Part shown: one piece after another, positions 1-6,340 of the stretch
How the letters are laid out: every line of letters begins with the position of its first letter
Numbering within the stretch: position 1 is the stretch's first letter
NCBI GenBank assembly: GCA_903860995.1
Contig: CAIOSS010001153.1
Coordinates: 1 to 11,082 of the forward strand
From: an uncultured delta proteobacterium
GTDB lineage: Bacteria; Myxococcota_A; Polyangia; Polyangiales; Ga0077539
Length of the DNA: 11,082 nucleotides
Reading direction: 5' to 3'
Program-made: the position numbers and the translations under genes
The notes under the pieces: generated by a model
The model's database searches: none
What the model saw: only the letters and a program-made list of their open reading frames with translations
What the model was told of the DNA's origin: nothing

Positions 1-962
1 CCACCGGGGCCATCGAGGTGGCGAGCGAGCTCACCGGGGCCCGCGCCCAGCGCTCGCTGCTCCTGGGCGCCTCGCTCGCGGCGGCGCTGCTCGCGGGCCT
101 CGCGGGGCTCGGGCTCAGCGGCGCGGTGTCGGCGCGCATCGTCCGGCCGTTGCAGCGGCTGCGCGAGGAGGTCGCCGCGGTGGACGCCGACGCCCCGGGG
201 CGCGCGCTCCCGGCCGGCGGCGACGGGTACGCCGAGACCGACGCGCTGCGGGCCGCGCTCGGGGAGATGCTCGCGCGGCTCGACCGTGCGCTGGCGCAGT
301 CCCGGCGCTTCGCGGCCGACGCGGCGCACGAGCTGCGCACGCCCCTCGGGACGATGCAGGCCGAGCTGGAGCTGGCCGCGGAGGCCGACGAAGTATTACC
401 TGAAGAGGTAAAGGTCTCCCAGCGCCGGGCGCTGCGCACGCTGGTCGGGCTCACCGCGCTGGTCGAGCGGCTGCTGATCCTGGCGGCGCCGGACGAGTCG
501 CTGCGCGGGTCGCGCGAGGCGGTGTCGCTGGCGGAGGCGGCGGACGAGGTGCTGGCGGCGCTCGAGCCCGCGGCGCGGGCGCGGGTGCGGGCGACCGTGG
601 ACGACCGGCTGCACGTCCGGGGCGACGCGGTGCTGCTGCGGGCGATGCTGGAGAACGTGCTCAGCAACGCGCTGAAGTTCGCGCCGGCGGGCGAGGTGAC
701 GGTGAGCGCCGGGGCCGACGGCGACGACGCGGTGGTGGCGGTGACCGACGCCGGGCCGGGGGTGCCCGCGGGCGATCGGGCGCGGGTCTTCGACGCCTTC
801 TACCGCTCGGCGGGCGCGCGGGCGGACGGGGTGCGCGGCCACGGGGTGGGCCTCGCGCTGGTGGCGCGCATCGCCCGGGCGCACGGCGGCTCGGCGGCCT
901 TCGAGGACGCCCCGACGGGCGCGCGCCTCGTGCTCCGCCTGCCGCGCTGGCGGCCCGCGTAG
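1..962 (+). CDS. Two-component sensor histidine kinase, 5'-truncated
   Basis: Inner-membrane sensor kinase that autophosphorylates a histidine and passes the phosphate to a response regulator. The frame is already open at base 3 (first codons read T-G-A-I-E-V), so the true start and most of the periplasmic sensor lie upstream of the window; the GTG at 18 is probably internal. Visible in order: one membrane helix (about 54-128), a HAMP-like linker (about 130-300), the HisKA H-box ADAAHELRTPL with the phospho-acceptor His codon at 327-329, an N-box (ENVLSNALK, about 651-680), a G1 box (DAGPGVP), an F-box (FDAFYRS) and a G2 box (GHGVGLAL, about 838-863). The core is complete, so it should be active. 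The cognate regulator is not downstream and is presumably upstream. A short AT-rich patch with a rare TTA codon lies at 393-413, between the H-box and N-box. The sensed signal is unknown. Confidence 0.93.
   Translation, partial: TGAIEVASELTGARAQRSLLLGASLAAALLAGLAGLGLSGAVSARIVRPLQRLREEVAAVDADAPGRALPAGGDGYAETDALRAALGEMLARLDRALAQSRRFAADAAHELRTPLGTMQAELELAAEADEVLPEEVKVSQRRALRTLVGLTALVERLLILAAPDESLRGSREAVSLAEAADEVLAALEPAARARVRATVDDRLHVRGDAVLLRAMLENVLSNALKFAPAGEVTVSAGADGDDAVVAVTDAGPGVPAGDRARVFDAFYRSAGARADGVRGHGVGLALVARIARAHGGSAAFEDAPTGARLVLRLPRWRPA
395..412. repeat. Intragenic AT-rich imperfect palindrome, copy A
   Basis: Sequence ATTACC-TGAAGA-GGTAAA inside the histidine kinase. TTACCT and AGGTAA (396-401 and 406-411) are perfect inverted arms around GAAG. 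Six of the eight codons from 390 to 413 end in A or T (GAA, GTA, TTA, CCT, GAA, GTA), in a gene whose other third positions are nearly all G or C. The same TACC-N6-RGTA layout recurs at 1796, 5864 and 8353. Function unknown; a protein-binding site is one possibility. Confidence 0.45.
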
Positions 963-965
963 CGC

Positions 966-971
966 TACCAT
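966..971 (+). promoter_or_regulatory. -10-like box TACCAT upstream of the flavoprotein gene
   Basis: TACCAT begins 3 bases after the histidine kinase stop and ends 9 bases before the GTG at 981. It resembles a sigma-70-type -10 hexamer, but there is no convincing -35 at the normal distance. There is also no Shine-Dalgarno sequence here, so transcription could start at or very near the start codon. Similar boxes precede the genes at 6452, 8259 and 10075. Confidence 0.35.
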
Positions 972-980
972 CCGCGCACT

Positions 981-2564
981 GTGAGCAACCCCCTGCGCGT
1001 GGTGTACCCCATCCCCGACGAAGCCTGGCCCACCGTGGAGGAGGCGGCGGGCTCGCGGCTCTTCTCGCCGCTGTCGCTCGGGCGAGGGCGCTCGCTCACG
1101 TCGCGCACCTGGGTGCCGGCGATGGTGCCGTGGCGGGCGACGGCGGAGGGCGAGGTCACCGCCGCGGTGCTCGACTGGTACGGCCGCTACGCCGACGGCG
1201 AGCCCGGCGCCATCGTGGTCGAGGCCACGGGCATCCGCGACGTCCCCAGCGGACCGCTCCTGCGCATCGGCCACGACCGCTACGTCGACGGCCTGCGCCG
1301 CCTGGTGGAGACGGTGCGCGCCCGCTCCTCCGGCCGCACCCGGCTGTTCATCCAGCTCATCGACTTCCTCACCATCCGCCGCCGCCCGGAGCCCGCGGCG
1401 TACTTCGCGCGCTTCCTCCGCGTCGACGAGGGCCACCGCCGGCGCCTCGCCGCGCAGCTCGGCGACGCCGCCCTCGCGCTCGCCCCGGACGACCGCCTCC
1501 GCGCCGCCCTCGCCGGGCTCTCCGACGAGGCCCTCGACGCGGTGCTCACCGCCCGCGAGCTCGACGACCTGCGCCGCGGCTACCGCGAGCGCGTCACCGA
1601 CCTGCACCTCCCGCACATCCGATCGCTCCCCGCGGCGCTGCCGGGGCTCTTCGCGGACGCGGCCGCGCGGGCCGAGGCGGCGGGCTTCGACGGGGTCGAG
1701 CTGCACTACGCCCACGCCTACACGATGGCGTCGTTTCTCTCCGCGCTCAACGACCGCGACGACGGCTACGGGCGCACCCGCGAGGGGCGCCTGCGATTAC
1801 CCATGGAGGTATTCTCGGCGGTGCGCGCGAGGGTGTCCGACGGCTTCGTGGCGGGGTGCCGCATCCTCGGCGACGAGGCCATCGAGGGGGGCAGCACGGT
1901 CGACGACGCGGCGTACTTCGGCGCCGCGCTGGCGGGCGCGGGGATGGACTTCGTGTCGGTGTCGAAGGGCGGAAAGTTCGAGGACGCGAAGCCCCCGAGG
2001 GTGGGCGCCGCGGCGTATCCGTACACGGGGCCGAGCGGCCACGAGTGCATGCCGACGGTGCGCTCGGACGCTCGCGGACCCTTCGGTCGCAACCTCCCGC
2101 TCTCCCGCGCGGTGCGCGACGCGATCCGGGCGCGCGGGCTCCCGACGCCGGTGGTCGGCGCCGGGGGCATCAACGGGTTTCGCCTGGCGGAGGCGGCGCT
2201 CGCGGCGGGCGACTGCGACGTGGTGGCGGCGGCCCGACAGAGCCTTGCGGACCCGGACTGGTGGCGCAAGGTGAGGCTCGGCCGCGGCGCGGAGGTGCGC
2301 CGCTGCAAGCTGACCAACTACTGCGAGGGCCTCGACCAGCACCACAAGGAGGTCACCTGCCAGCTCTGGGACCGGGCGACCGTCCCCGGCGAAGACCCGG
2401 CGACCGTGGCGCGCTCGGAGGACCGCCGACGTCGGCTGGAGGCGCCGCGGTGGGGGGTGCTGCGCGCGGACCGAACATCGGATACACCTCCCGACGCCCA
2501 GAAACCCCCATTGGTGGGAGATCGCCCGCCAGACACCATCACGACAGGTACCCGCGCACCATGA
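981..2564 (+). CDS. NADH:flavin oxidoreductase, old yellow enzyme family
   Basis: An FMN-dependent TIM-barrel reductase of 527 residues, expected to pass hydride from NAD(P)H to an activated alkene or similar substrate in the cytoplasm; the substrate is unknown. The N-terminus carries the family pattern LFSPLSLGRGRSLTSRTWVPAM (about residues 27-48), which supports the GTG start. The substrate-binding His pair is H242-x2-H245 in VELHYAHAYT. The phosphate-binding end GAGGINGFRLAEAAL is followed by the AARQSLADPDWWRK segment typical of the family. About 65 residues (roughly 140-205) appear inserted compared with short OYEs. Near the C-terminus Cys442, Cys448 and Cys460 sit where longer relatives (dienoyl-CoA reductase, trimethylamine dehydrogenase) have four cluster cysteines; the second position is Thr445. 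No C-terminal NAD(P)-binding domain is present. The last 33 or so codons (from about 2468) have unusual A/T-ending codon use. The stop overlaps the next start as ATGA. Confidence 0.9.
   Translation: MSNPLRVVYPIPDEAWPTVEEAAGSRLFSPLSLGRGRSLTSRTWVPAMVPWRATAEGEVTAAVLDWYGRYADGEPGAIVVEATGIRDVPSGPLLRIGHDRYVDGLRRLVETVRARSSGRTRLFIQLIDFLTIRRRPEPAAYFARFLRVDEGHRRRLAAQLGDAALALAPDDRLRAALAGLSDEALDAVLTARELDDLRRGYRERVTDLHLPHIRSLPAALPGLFADAAARAEAAGFDGVELHYAHAYTMASFLSALNDRDDGYGRTREGRLRLPMEVFSAVRARVSDGFVAGCRILGDEAIEGGSTVDDAAYFGAALAGAGMDFVSVSKGGKFEDAKPPRVGAAAYPYTGPSGHECMPTVRSDARGPFGRNLPLSRAVRDAIRARGLPTPVVGAGGINGFRLAEAALAAGDCDVVAAARQSLADPDWWRKVRLGRGAEVRRCKLTNYCEGLDQHHKEVTCQLWDRATVPGEDPATVARSEDRRRRLEAPRWGVLRADRTSDTPPDAQKPPLVGDRPPDTITTGTRAP
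1796..1813. repeat. Intragenic AT-rich imperfect palindrome, copy B
   Basis: Sequence ATTACC-CATGGA-GGTATT inside the flavoprotein gene, with TACC and GGTA as inverted arms 6 bases apart, exactly as in copy A at 395. The codons are CGA TTA CCC ATG GAG GTA TTC (R-L-P-M-E-V-F). The protein segment LPMEVFSAVRA looks like an ordinary conserved part of the family, so the odd feature is the choice of rare codons TTA and GTA, not the amino acids. Confidence 0.45.
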
Positions 2565-3430
2565 CCACGCAGAAGACCATCGGATTCATCGGCCAGGGCT
2601 GGATCGGCAAGACCTACGCGGACGACTTCGAGCGCCGCGGCTACCGCGTGGCCCGCTTCGCCAAGGAGGAGCCCTACACGGGCAACGCCGGGCTCATCAA
2701 GGACTGCGACATCGTGTTCGTGGCGGTGCCGACGCCCACCACCCCGGAGGGCTTCGACGACAGCATCGTGCGCGGCACCATCGGCCTGGTCGGCAAGGGC
2801 AAGACGGTGGTCATCAAGTCGACGCTGGTGCCGGGCACCACGGAGTCGATCCAGAAGCAGTACCCCGACGTGAAGGTGATGCACTCGCCGGAGTTCCTGT
2901 CGGTGGCGACGGCGAAGCACGACGCGGAGAACCCCACGCGCAACATCGTGGGCATCCCGGTGAACACCGCCGAGTACCATCAGGCGGCCGACGACGTGCT
3001 CGCGGTGCTCCCGAAGGCGCCGTACTCCGTGGTGTGCTCGTCCCGCGAGGCGGAGTTCATCAAGTACGGCCGCAACGCGCTCGGCTTCGTGCGCGTGGTG
3101 TTCATCAACCTCTTCTACGACCTCGTCTCGAAGCACGGCGTCAACTGGGACGTCATCCGCCAGGCGATGTCCGCCGACCCGGACAACGGCCCGACGTACA
3201 TGAACCCCGTGCACAAGTCCGGGCGAGGCGCCGGCGGCGCGTGCTTCATCAAGGACTTCGAGGCCCTCTCGCGGATGTACAAGGAACTCGTGCCCGACGA
3301 GCATGGCGCGGCCATCTTCGACAGCCTCACCGCCAAGAACATCGACCTCCTCCTCGGCACCAACAAAGACCTCGACCTGCTGCGCGGCGTGCACGGCGAG
3401 GACGTCGTCCTGCGCAAGCCCCAGGGCTGA
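2561..3430 (+). CDS. Short UDP-glucose/GDP-mannose dehydrogenase-like protein
   Basis: A 289-residue NAD-dependent dehydrogenase related to UDP-glucose 6-dehydrogenase and GDP-mannose dehydrogenase, which oxidise nucleotide sugars to uronic acids for surface polysaccharides. The N-terminal Rossmann motif is GFIGQGWIG (residues 8-16). Next come VAVPTPT, STLVPGTTE, the SPEFLSVATA segment (counterpart of NPEFLREG) and the central dimerisation helix EFIKYGRNALG with its conserved Lys and Asn. The catalytic loop GRGAGGACFIKD retains the thiol nucleophile, Cys228. The protein ends about 60 residues later. Usual family members have about 430 residues, so the C-terminal nucleotide-binding domain is missing, with no frameshifted remnant before the next gene. 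The ATG lies in an ATGA overlap with the flavoprotein stop. The substrate may not be a normal UDP-sugar. The open frame continues far upstream of the ATG, but that stretch is the shadow of the preceding gene. Confidence 0.85.
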   Translation: MTTQKTIGFIGQGWIGKTYADDFERRGYRVARFAKEEPYTGNAGLIKDCDIVFVAVPTPTTPEGFDDSIVRGTIGLVGKGKTVVIKSTLVPGTTESIQKQYPDVKVMHSPEFLSVATAKHDAENPTRNIVGIPVNTAEYHQAADDVLAVLPKAPYSVVCSSREAEFIKYGRNALGFVRVVFINLFYDLVSKHGVNWDVIRQAMSADPDNGPTYMNPVHKSGRGAGGACFIKDFEALSRMYKELVPDEHGAAIFDSLTAKNIDLLLGTNKDLDLLRGVHGEDVVLRKPQG

Positions 3431-3494
3431 CCGTCCCCCCCCGCTCCTCCGCTCCTCCCGCCGCATCTGCCGAGGTGGTAGAGCTTGCTCCCCG

Positions 3495-4436
3495 ATGGGA
3501 CGCAAGATCGACCTCGCCCTCGGAGTCCTCAACGGCGCTGTCGGCGACTACCTTGTCCGCACCGACAACGGCCTCGCGCTGCCGATGGCCCTCCACCTCC
3601 ACGGCGAGCCCGTCGCCCCGACACCCGCCGCCCTCGCCGCCGCGTACCCCGAGGCCACCGCGCGCGTGGTGGTGCTCGTGCATGGGCTCATGAACACCGA
3701 GGACATCTTCGCGATGCCCGGCGGCCGCGACTACGGCACGCTCCTGCGCGACGACCTCGGCCTGACGCCGCTGTACGTCCGCTACAACTCGGGCCTGCCC
3801 ATCGCCGACAACGGCGCCGCGCTCTCGGCCCTGCTGAGCACGATCCTCGGCGTGTACCCGGTTCCCATCGGGGAGATCGTGCTGCTCGGGTACAGCATGG
3901 GCGGCCTGGTGCTGCGCGCCGCCACCCACGCCGCAGCGCTCTCCGGCGCCCCGTGGCTGCCGCGGGTCCGTCGCGCGCTCTACGTCGGAACGCCCCACCG
4001 CGGCGCCCCGACCGAGCGCGTCGGCCGCGTCGTGAGCGCGCTGCTGCGAGCCATCCCCGACCCGTACACCCGTCTCATCGCAGACGTCGCCGACCTGCGC
4101 AGCGACGGCCTGAAAGACCTCGGCGACGCCGACCTCCGCCACGAAGACCGCGCGCGCCGCACGCTCCAGGTCACCCTCCGCGACCCGCAGCACCCGGTGC
4201 CCCTGCTGCCGTCCATCTCGCACCACCTGGTGGCGGGGGCGCTCTCCGACGAGCGCTGGGTGCGGACCCTCTTCGGCGACGCGGTGGTGCCGGTGTCGAG
4301 CGCGACGGGCTGGCGCTCCCTGGGCGAGGGGCTCGACCCGTCGCGGGTGAAGGTGTTCCCGGGGATGAGCCACGCGGCCATCCCCCGCTCGCTGGACGTG
4401 TACGCCCAGCTCCGGCAATGGTGCGCCGCGCCATGA
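3495..4436 (+). CDS. Alpha/beta hydrolase, lipase/esterase-like
   Basis: A 313-residue serine hydrolase probably acting on an ester or lipid substrate. Catalytic features are complete: oxyanion region VVVLVHGLMN (His63), nucleophile elbow GYSMGG with Ser134, acid FGDAVVPVSSATG with Asp262, and the base in FPGMSHAAIP with His293. VGTPHRGAP resembles the segment after the nucleophile in PGAP1-like and triacylglycerol lipases. No signal peptide is evident, so a cytoplasmic or membrane-associated location is likely. ATG 3495 (MGRKIDLALGVLNGAVGDYLVRTDNG) was chosen because upstream in-frame sequence is the pyrimidine-rich spacer 3431-3494 and the overlap with the previous gene. No Shine-Dalgarno site is at normal distance; GAGG at 3472-3475 is too far upstream. 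The stop TGA overlaps the ATG of the small downstream gene. True substrate unknown. Confidence 0.88.
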   Translation: MGRKIDLALGVLNGAVGDYLVRTDNGLALPMALHLHGEPVAPTPAALAAAYPEATARVVVLVHGLMNTEDIFAMPGGRDYGTLLRDDLGLTPLYVRYNSGLPIADNGAALSALLSTILGVYPVPIGEIVLLGYSMGGLVLRAATHAAALSGAPWLPRVRRALYVGTPHRGAPTERVGRVVSALLRAIPDPYTRLIADVADLRSDGLKDLGDADLRHEDRARRTLQVTLRDPQHPVPLLPSISHHLVAGALSDERWVRTLFGDAVVPVSSATGWRSLGEGLDPSRVKVFPGMSHAAIPRSLDVYAQLRQWCAAP

Positions 4437-4717
4437 CCCCTACCGGGAAGAAGCGGCTCCTCGGGCTGCGCGCGCTGCTCGAAGACGTGGTGGAGCACGG
4501 CTCGTCGGCGGTCGAGCGGGTGCACCGCGAGACGGCCGAGCGCACCTTCGCCGTGCTGGCGGCGATCCCCCCGGTGGCCGGTCCTGCGCGGGTGGTGCAC
4601 GACGTCCACGACGCGGCGCTGACGGGCGTGTACGGCAGCATTCGCCTCGTGAACCGCGCGGTGGGCGCGGTGCTCACCGTGGTGATCGAGGAGGCCACGA
4701 AGCCCGACCGGGAGTGA
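4433..4717 (+). CDS. Small helical protein coupled to the hydrolase
   Basis: A 94-residue protein with no recognised domain name. It is predicted mostly alpha-helical: LLGLRALLEDVVEHGSSAVERVHRETAERTFAVLAAI, then VVHDVHDAALTGVYGSIRLVNRAVGAVLTVVIEEA, with a hydrophobic C-terminal stretch that could contact membrane. The VYGSIRLVNRAVGAVL segment resembles a helical region found N-terminal to the catalytic domain in some bacterial lipase-like hydrolases (my recollection, not a search). The ATG at 4433 forms an ATGA overlap with the hydrolase stop, so the two are probably translated together and may interact. An upstream in-frame ATG at 4418 is less likely because it would lengthen the overlap. 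Coding status is supported by the overlap and by strongly GC-biased third positions. Confidence 0.72.
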   Translation: MTPTGKKRLLGLRALLEDVVEHGSSAVERVHRETAERTFAVLAAIPPVAGPARVVHDVHDAALTGVYGSIRLVNRAVGAVLTVVIEEATKPDRE

Positions 4718-4741
4718 CCCCCACCCCGCTACGCCCCGGTC
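4706..4741. terminator. Possible bidirectional terminator between convergent genes
   Basis: GACCGGG (4706-4712) and CCCGGTC (4735-4741) can form a 7-bp stem with a 22-base loop spanning both convergent stop codons. A competing 6-bp pairing, GTGACC with GGTCAC (4714-4719 and 4738-4743), is also possible. There is no T-run on either strand. The position between stops only 11 bases apart suits a terminator, but chance stems are common at this GC content. Confidence 0.25.
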
Positions 4742-6240
4742 ACCCGGTACCCGATGGCCTCCGCGAGGTGGTGGCCCAGCACCCCGGCGCTCGCGTCGAG
4801 GTCGGCGATGGTGCGCGCCAGCTTCATCACCCGGTGGATCGCCCGCGCGCTCAGCCCCAGGCGGTCGCTGGCGTCGGTCAGCAGCCGGGTGCTCATCGCG
4901 TCCAGGGCCGCCACCTCGCGCAGCTGCCGCACGTTGAGCCGCGCGTTGCAGTCCCCGCTCCGGGCCACGGCCAGGTCCCGCGCCGTCGCCACCCGCGCCC
5001 GCACCTCGGCGCTCGACGGCCCCGACGCCCCCTCGGTGAGCTGCGCCGCCCGCACCGGCGGCAGCGGAACCAGCAGGTCGATGCGGTCCATCAGCGGGCC
5101 CGACACGCGGCCGCGGTAGCGCTTCACCCGCTCCTCGGCGCAGTCGCAGCGGTCCGAGGGGTCGCCCGCGAAGCCGCAGGGGCAGGGGTTCATCGCGGCC
5201 ACCAGGGTGAAGCGCGCGGGGTACCGGGCCCGCGAGCGCGCCCGCACGATGGTGATGTGCCCCTCCTCCAGGGGCTCGCGCAGGGCCTCCAGGCTCTCCC
5301 GCGGAAACTCCGGCAGCTCGTCGAGGAAGAGCACCCCGTTGTGGGCCAGCGCGATCTCCCCCGGCCGCGGCGGATCGCCGCCGCCCGCGAGCCCCGCCGC
5401 GCTCGCCGTGTGGTGCGGCGCCCGGAACGGCCGGTCGCGCAGCAGCGACACCCCCGCGCGCAGGGTGCCCGCGACGGAGTGCACGGCGGTGACCTCCATC
5501 GCCTCGCGGAAGGTGAGCGGCGGCAGCAGGGCCGGGAGCGCCCGCGCCAGCATGGTCTTGCCCCCGCCGGGCGGCCCCATGAGCAGCACGTTGTGGCCCC
5601 CCGCGGCGGCGATCTCGAGGGCGCGCTTGGCGTGCGACTGGCCGCGCACGTCGAGCAGGTCGAGCACGTCGAGGGCGTCGCCGGTGGCGAAGTCCACCAC
5701 CCGGGTGCGGTCGATCAGCGGTAGCTCCCCGCGGCCGCACAGGAACTCGCACACCCCGCGCAGGGTCTCCGCGCCGCGCACCTCGATGCCCTCGACCACC
5801 GCGGCCTCGGCCCCGTTCTCCAGCGGGACGATCGCCCCGCGCATCCCCCGGTCGCGCGCCGCCAATACCTGCGGGAGTATTCCGCGCACCGGTCGCACGC
5901 TGCCCGTGAGCGACAGCTCGCCGAGCATGAGCCACCCGTCGAGGCCCACGGCGGGGCAGTCGCCCGCGGCGGCGAGGGTCGCGACGGCGATCGCGAGGTC
6001 GAAGCCTGTCCCGGCCTTCTTCACGTCCGCGGGCGCGAGGTTGACCGTCACCCGCCGCAGGGGAAAAGGGTATCCCGCCTGCTCCATGGCGGCGCGGACG
6101 CGGGTGCGGGACTCGCGCACGGCGACCTCCGCGAGGCCGACGAGGTCGAAGGCGGGCAGTCCGCGGGCGATGTCGACCTCGACCTGCACGGGGTGCGAGT
6201 CGAGGCCGATGAGCGTGCTGGCGTGGGTCGTAGCTAACAA
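4729..6240 (-). CDS. comM: ComM/YifB-family AAA+ ATPase (Mg-chelatase-like)
   Basis: A 503-residue AAA+ ATPase. Characterised ComM proteins are hexameric helicases promoting branch migration during natural transformation; the family is widespread, including in species not known to be competent. The N-terminal ChlI-like domain reads MLATTHASTLIGLDSHPVQVEVDIARGLPAF. Walker A is GPPGGGKT with Lys228, and Walker B is GVLFLDELPEF. The four-cysteine segment MNPCPCGFAGDPSDRCDC is followed by RVSGPLMDRIDL, and a C-terminal helical domain ends GVLGHHLAEAIGYR. TTG at 6240-6238 is chosen as the start because the protein then begins exactly where the family begins and GGAGGAA (6253-6247) lies at ideal spacing; the open frame continues to an ATG at 6306 but adds 22 non-family residues. 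Length is normal. An AT-rich palindrome lies within it at 5864-5881. Confidence 0.94.
   Translation of the reverse strand: MLATTHASTLIGLDSHPVQVEVDIARGLPAFDLVGLAEVAVRESRTRVRAAMEQAGYPFPLRRVTVNLAPADVKKAGTGFDLAIAVATLAAAGDCPAVGLDGWLMLGELSLTGSVRPVRGILPQVLAARDRGMRGAIVPLENGAEAAVVEGIEVRGAETLRGVCEFLCGRGELPLIDRTRVVDFATGDALDVLDLLDVRGQSHAKRALEIAAAGGHNVLLMGPPGGGKTMLARALPALLPPLTFREAMEVTAVHSVAGTLRAGVSLLRDRPFRAPHHTASAAGLAGGGDPPRPGEIALAHNGVLFLDELPEFPRESLEALREPLEEGHITIVRARSRARYPARFTLVAAMNPCPCGFAGDPSDRCDCAEERVKRYRGRVSGPLMDRIDLLVPLPPVRAAQLTEGASGPSSAEVRARVATARDLAVARSGDCNARLNVRQLREVAALDAMSTRLLTDASDRLGLSARAIHRVMKLARTIADLDASAGVLGHHLAEAIGYRVTGA
5864..5881. repeat. Intragenic AT-rich imperfect palindrome, copy C
   Basis: Plus-strand sequence AATACC-TGCGGG-AGTATT inside comM, with nearly complete inverted halves (AATAC and GTATT). 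On the coding strand it supplies the codons ATA CTC CCG CAG GTA TTG (I-L-P-Q-V-L). The arm spacing is the same as in copies A and B, and the GTA codon has the same phase. ATA, GTA and TTG are otherwise avoided in this gene. Confidence 0.45.
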
Positions 6241-6246
6241 TGGCGC

Positions 6247-6253
6247 TTCCTCC
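6247..6253 (-). promoter_or_regulatory. Strong ribosome binding site of comM
   Basis: On the minus strand GGAGGAA precedes the TTG at 6240 by 6 bases (8 from the end of GGAGG). It is the only textbook Shine-Dalgarno sequence at any start in this window and is the main reason for choosing the TTG. No clear -10 or -35 for comM was recognised further upstream. Confidence 0.7.
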
Positions 6254-6307
6254 GGGGCCCATCCCTCACCACGACGCGTGCCAGCCGGAGGGGCTCTGGA
6301 AAGCACA

Positions 6308-6323
6308 GGTTTTCAAGGGTTTT
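6308..6323. repeat. GGTTTT direct repeat in the divergent intergenic region
   Basis: GGTTTT occurs at 6308-6313 and again at 6318-6323, a 10-base period separated by CAAG. This is the most AT-rich part of the 6241-6451 spacer. One helical turn between copies would suit a dimeric regulator facing one side of the DNA, controlling comM, the kinase, or both. No promoter hexamers could be tied to it with confidence, although TTGACG (6322-6327) overlaps the second copy. Confidence 0.35.
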
Positions 6324-6340
6324 GACGAAGCCCGTGGCCT

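Noticed and set aside
396..1715. Long minus-strand open frame opposite the histidine kinase and flavoprotein
   Set aside because: Antisense shadow typical of very GC-rich DNA; Arg/Ala/Gly/Val-rich with no motif, while both plus-strand genes carry clear family motifs.
1130..2560. Upstream extension of the short dehydrogenase frame
   Set aside because: The frame stays open over the flavoprotein, but the residues are Arg/Pro/Gly-rich and motif-free. The Rossmann motif begins just after ATG 2561.
3431..3468. Pyrimidine-rich tract as a terminator or small RNA
   Set aside because: C-rich with no stable stem and no T-run; it is simply a low-complexity spacer before the hydrolase.
2318..4418. Minus-strand open frames opposite the dehydrogenase and hydrolase
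   Set aside because: Rich in His/Arg/Val/Glu repeats typical of reverse-complemented GC-rich coding DNA; the opposite strand has complete catalytic motifs.
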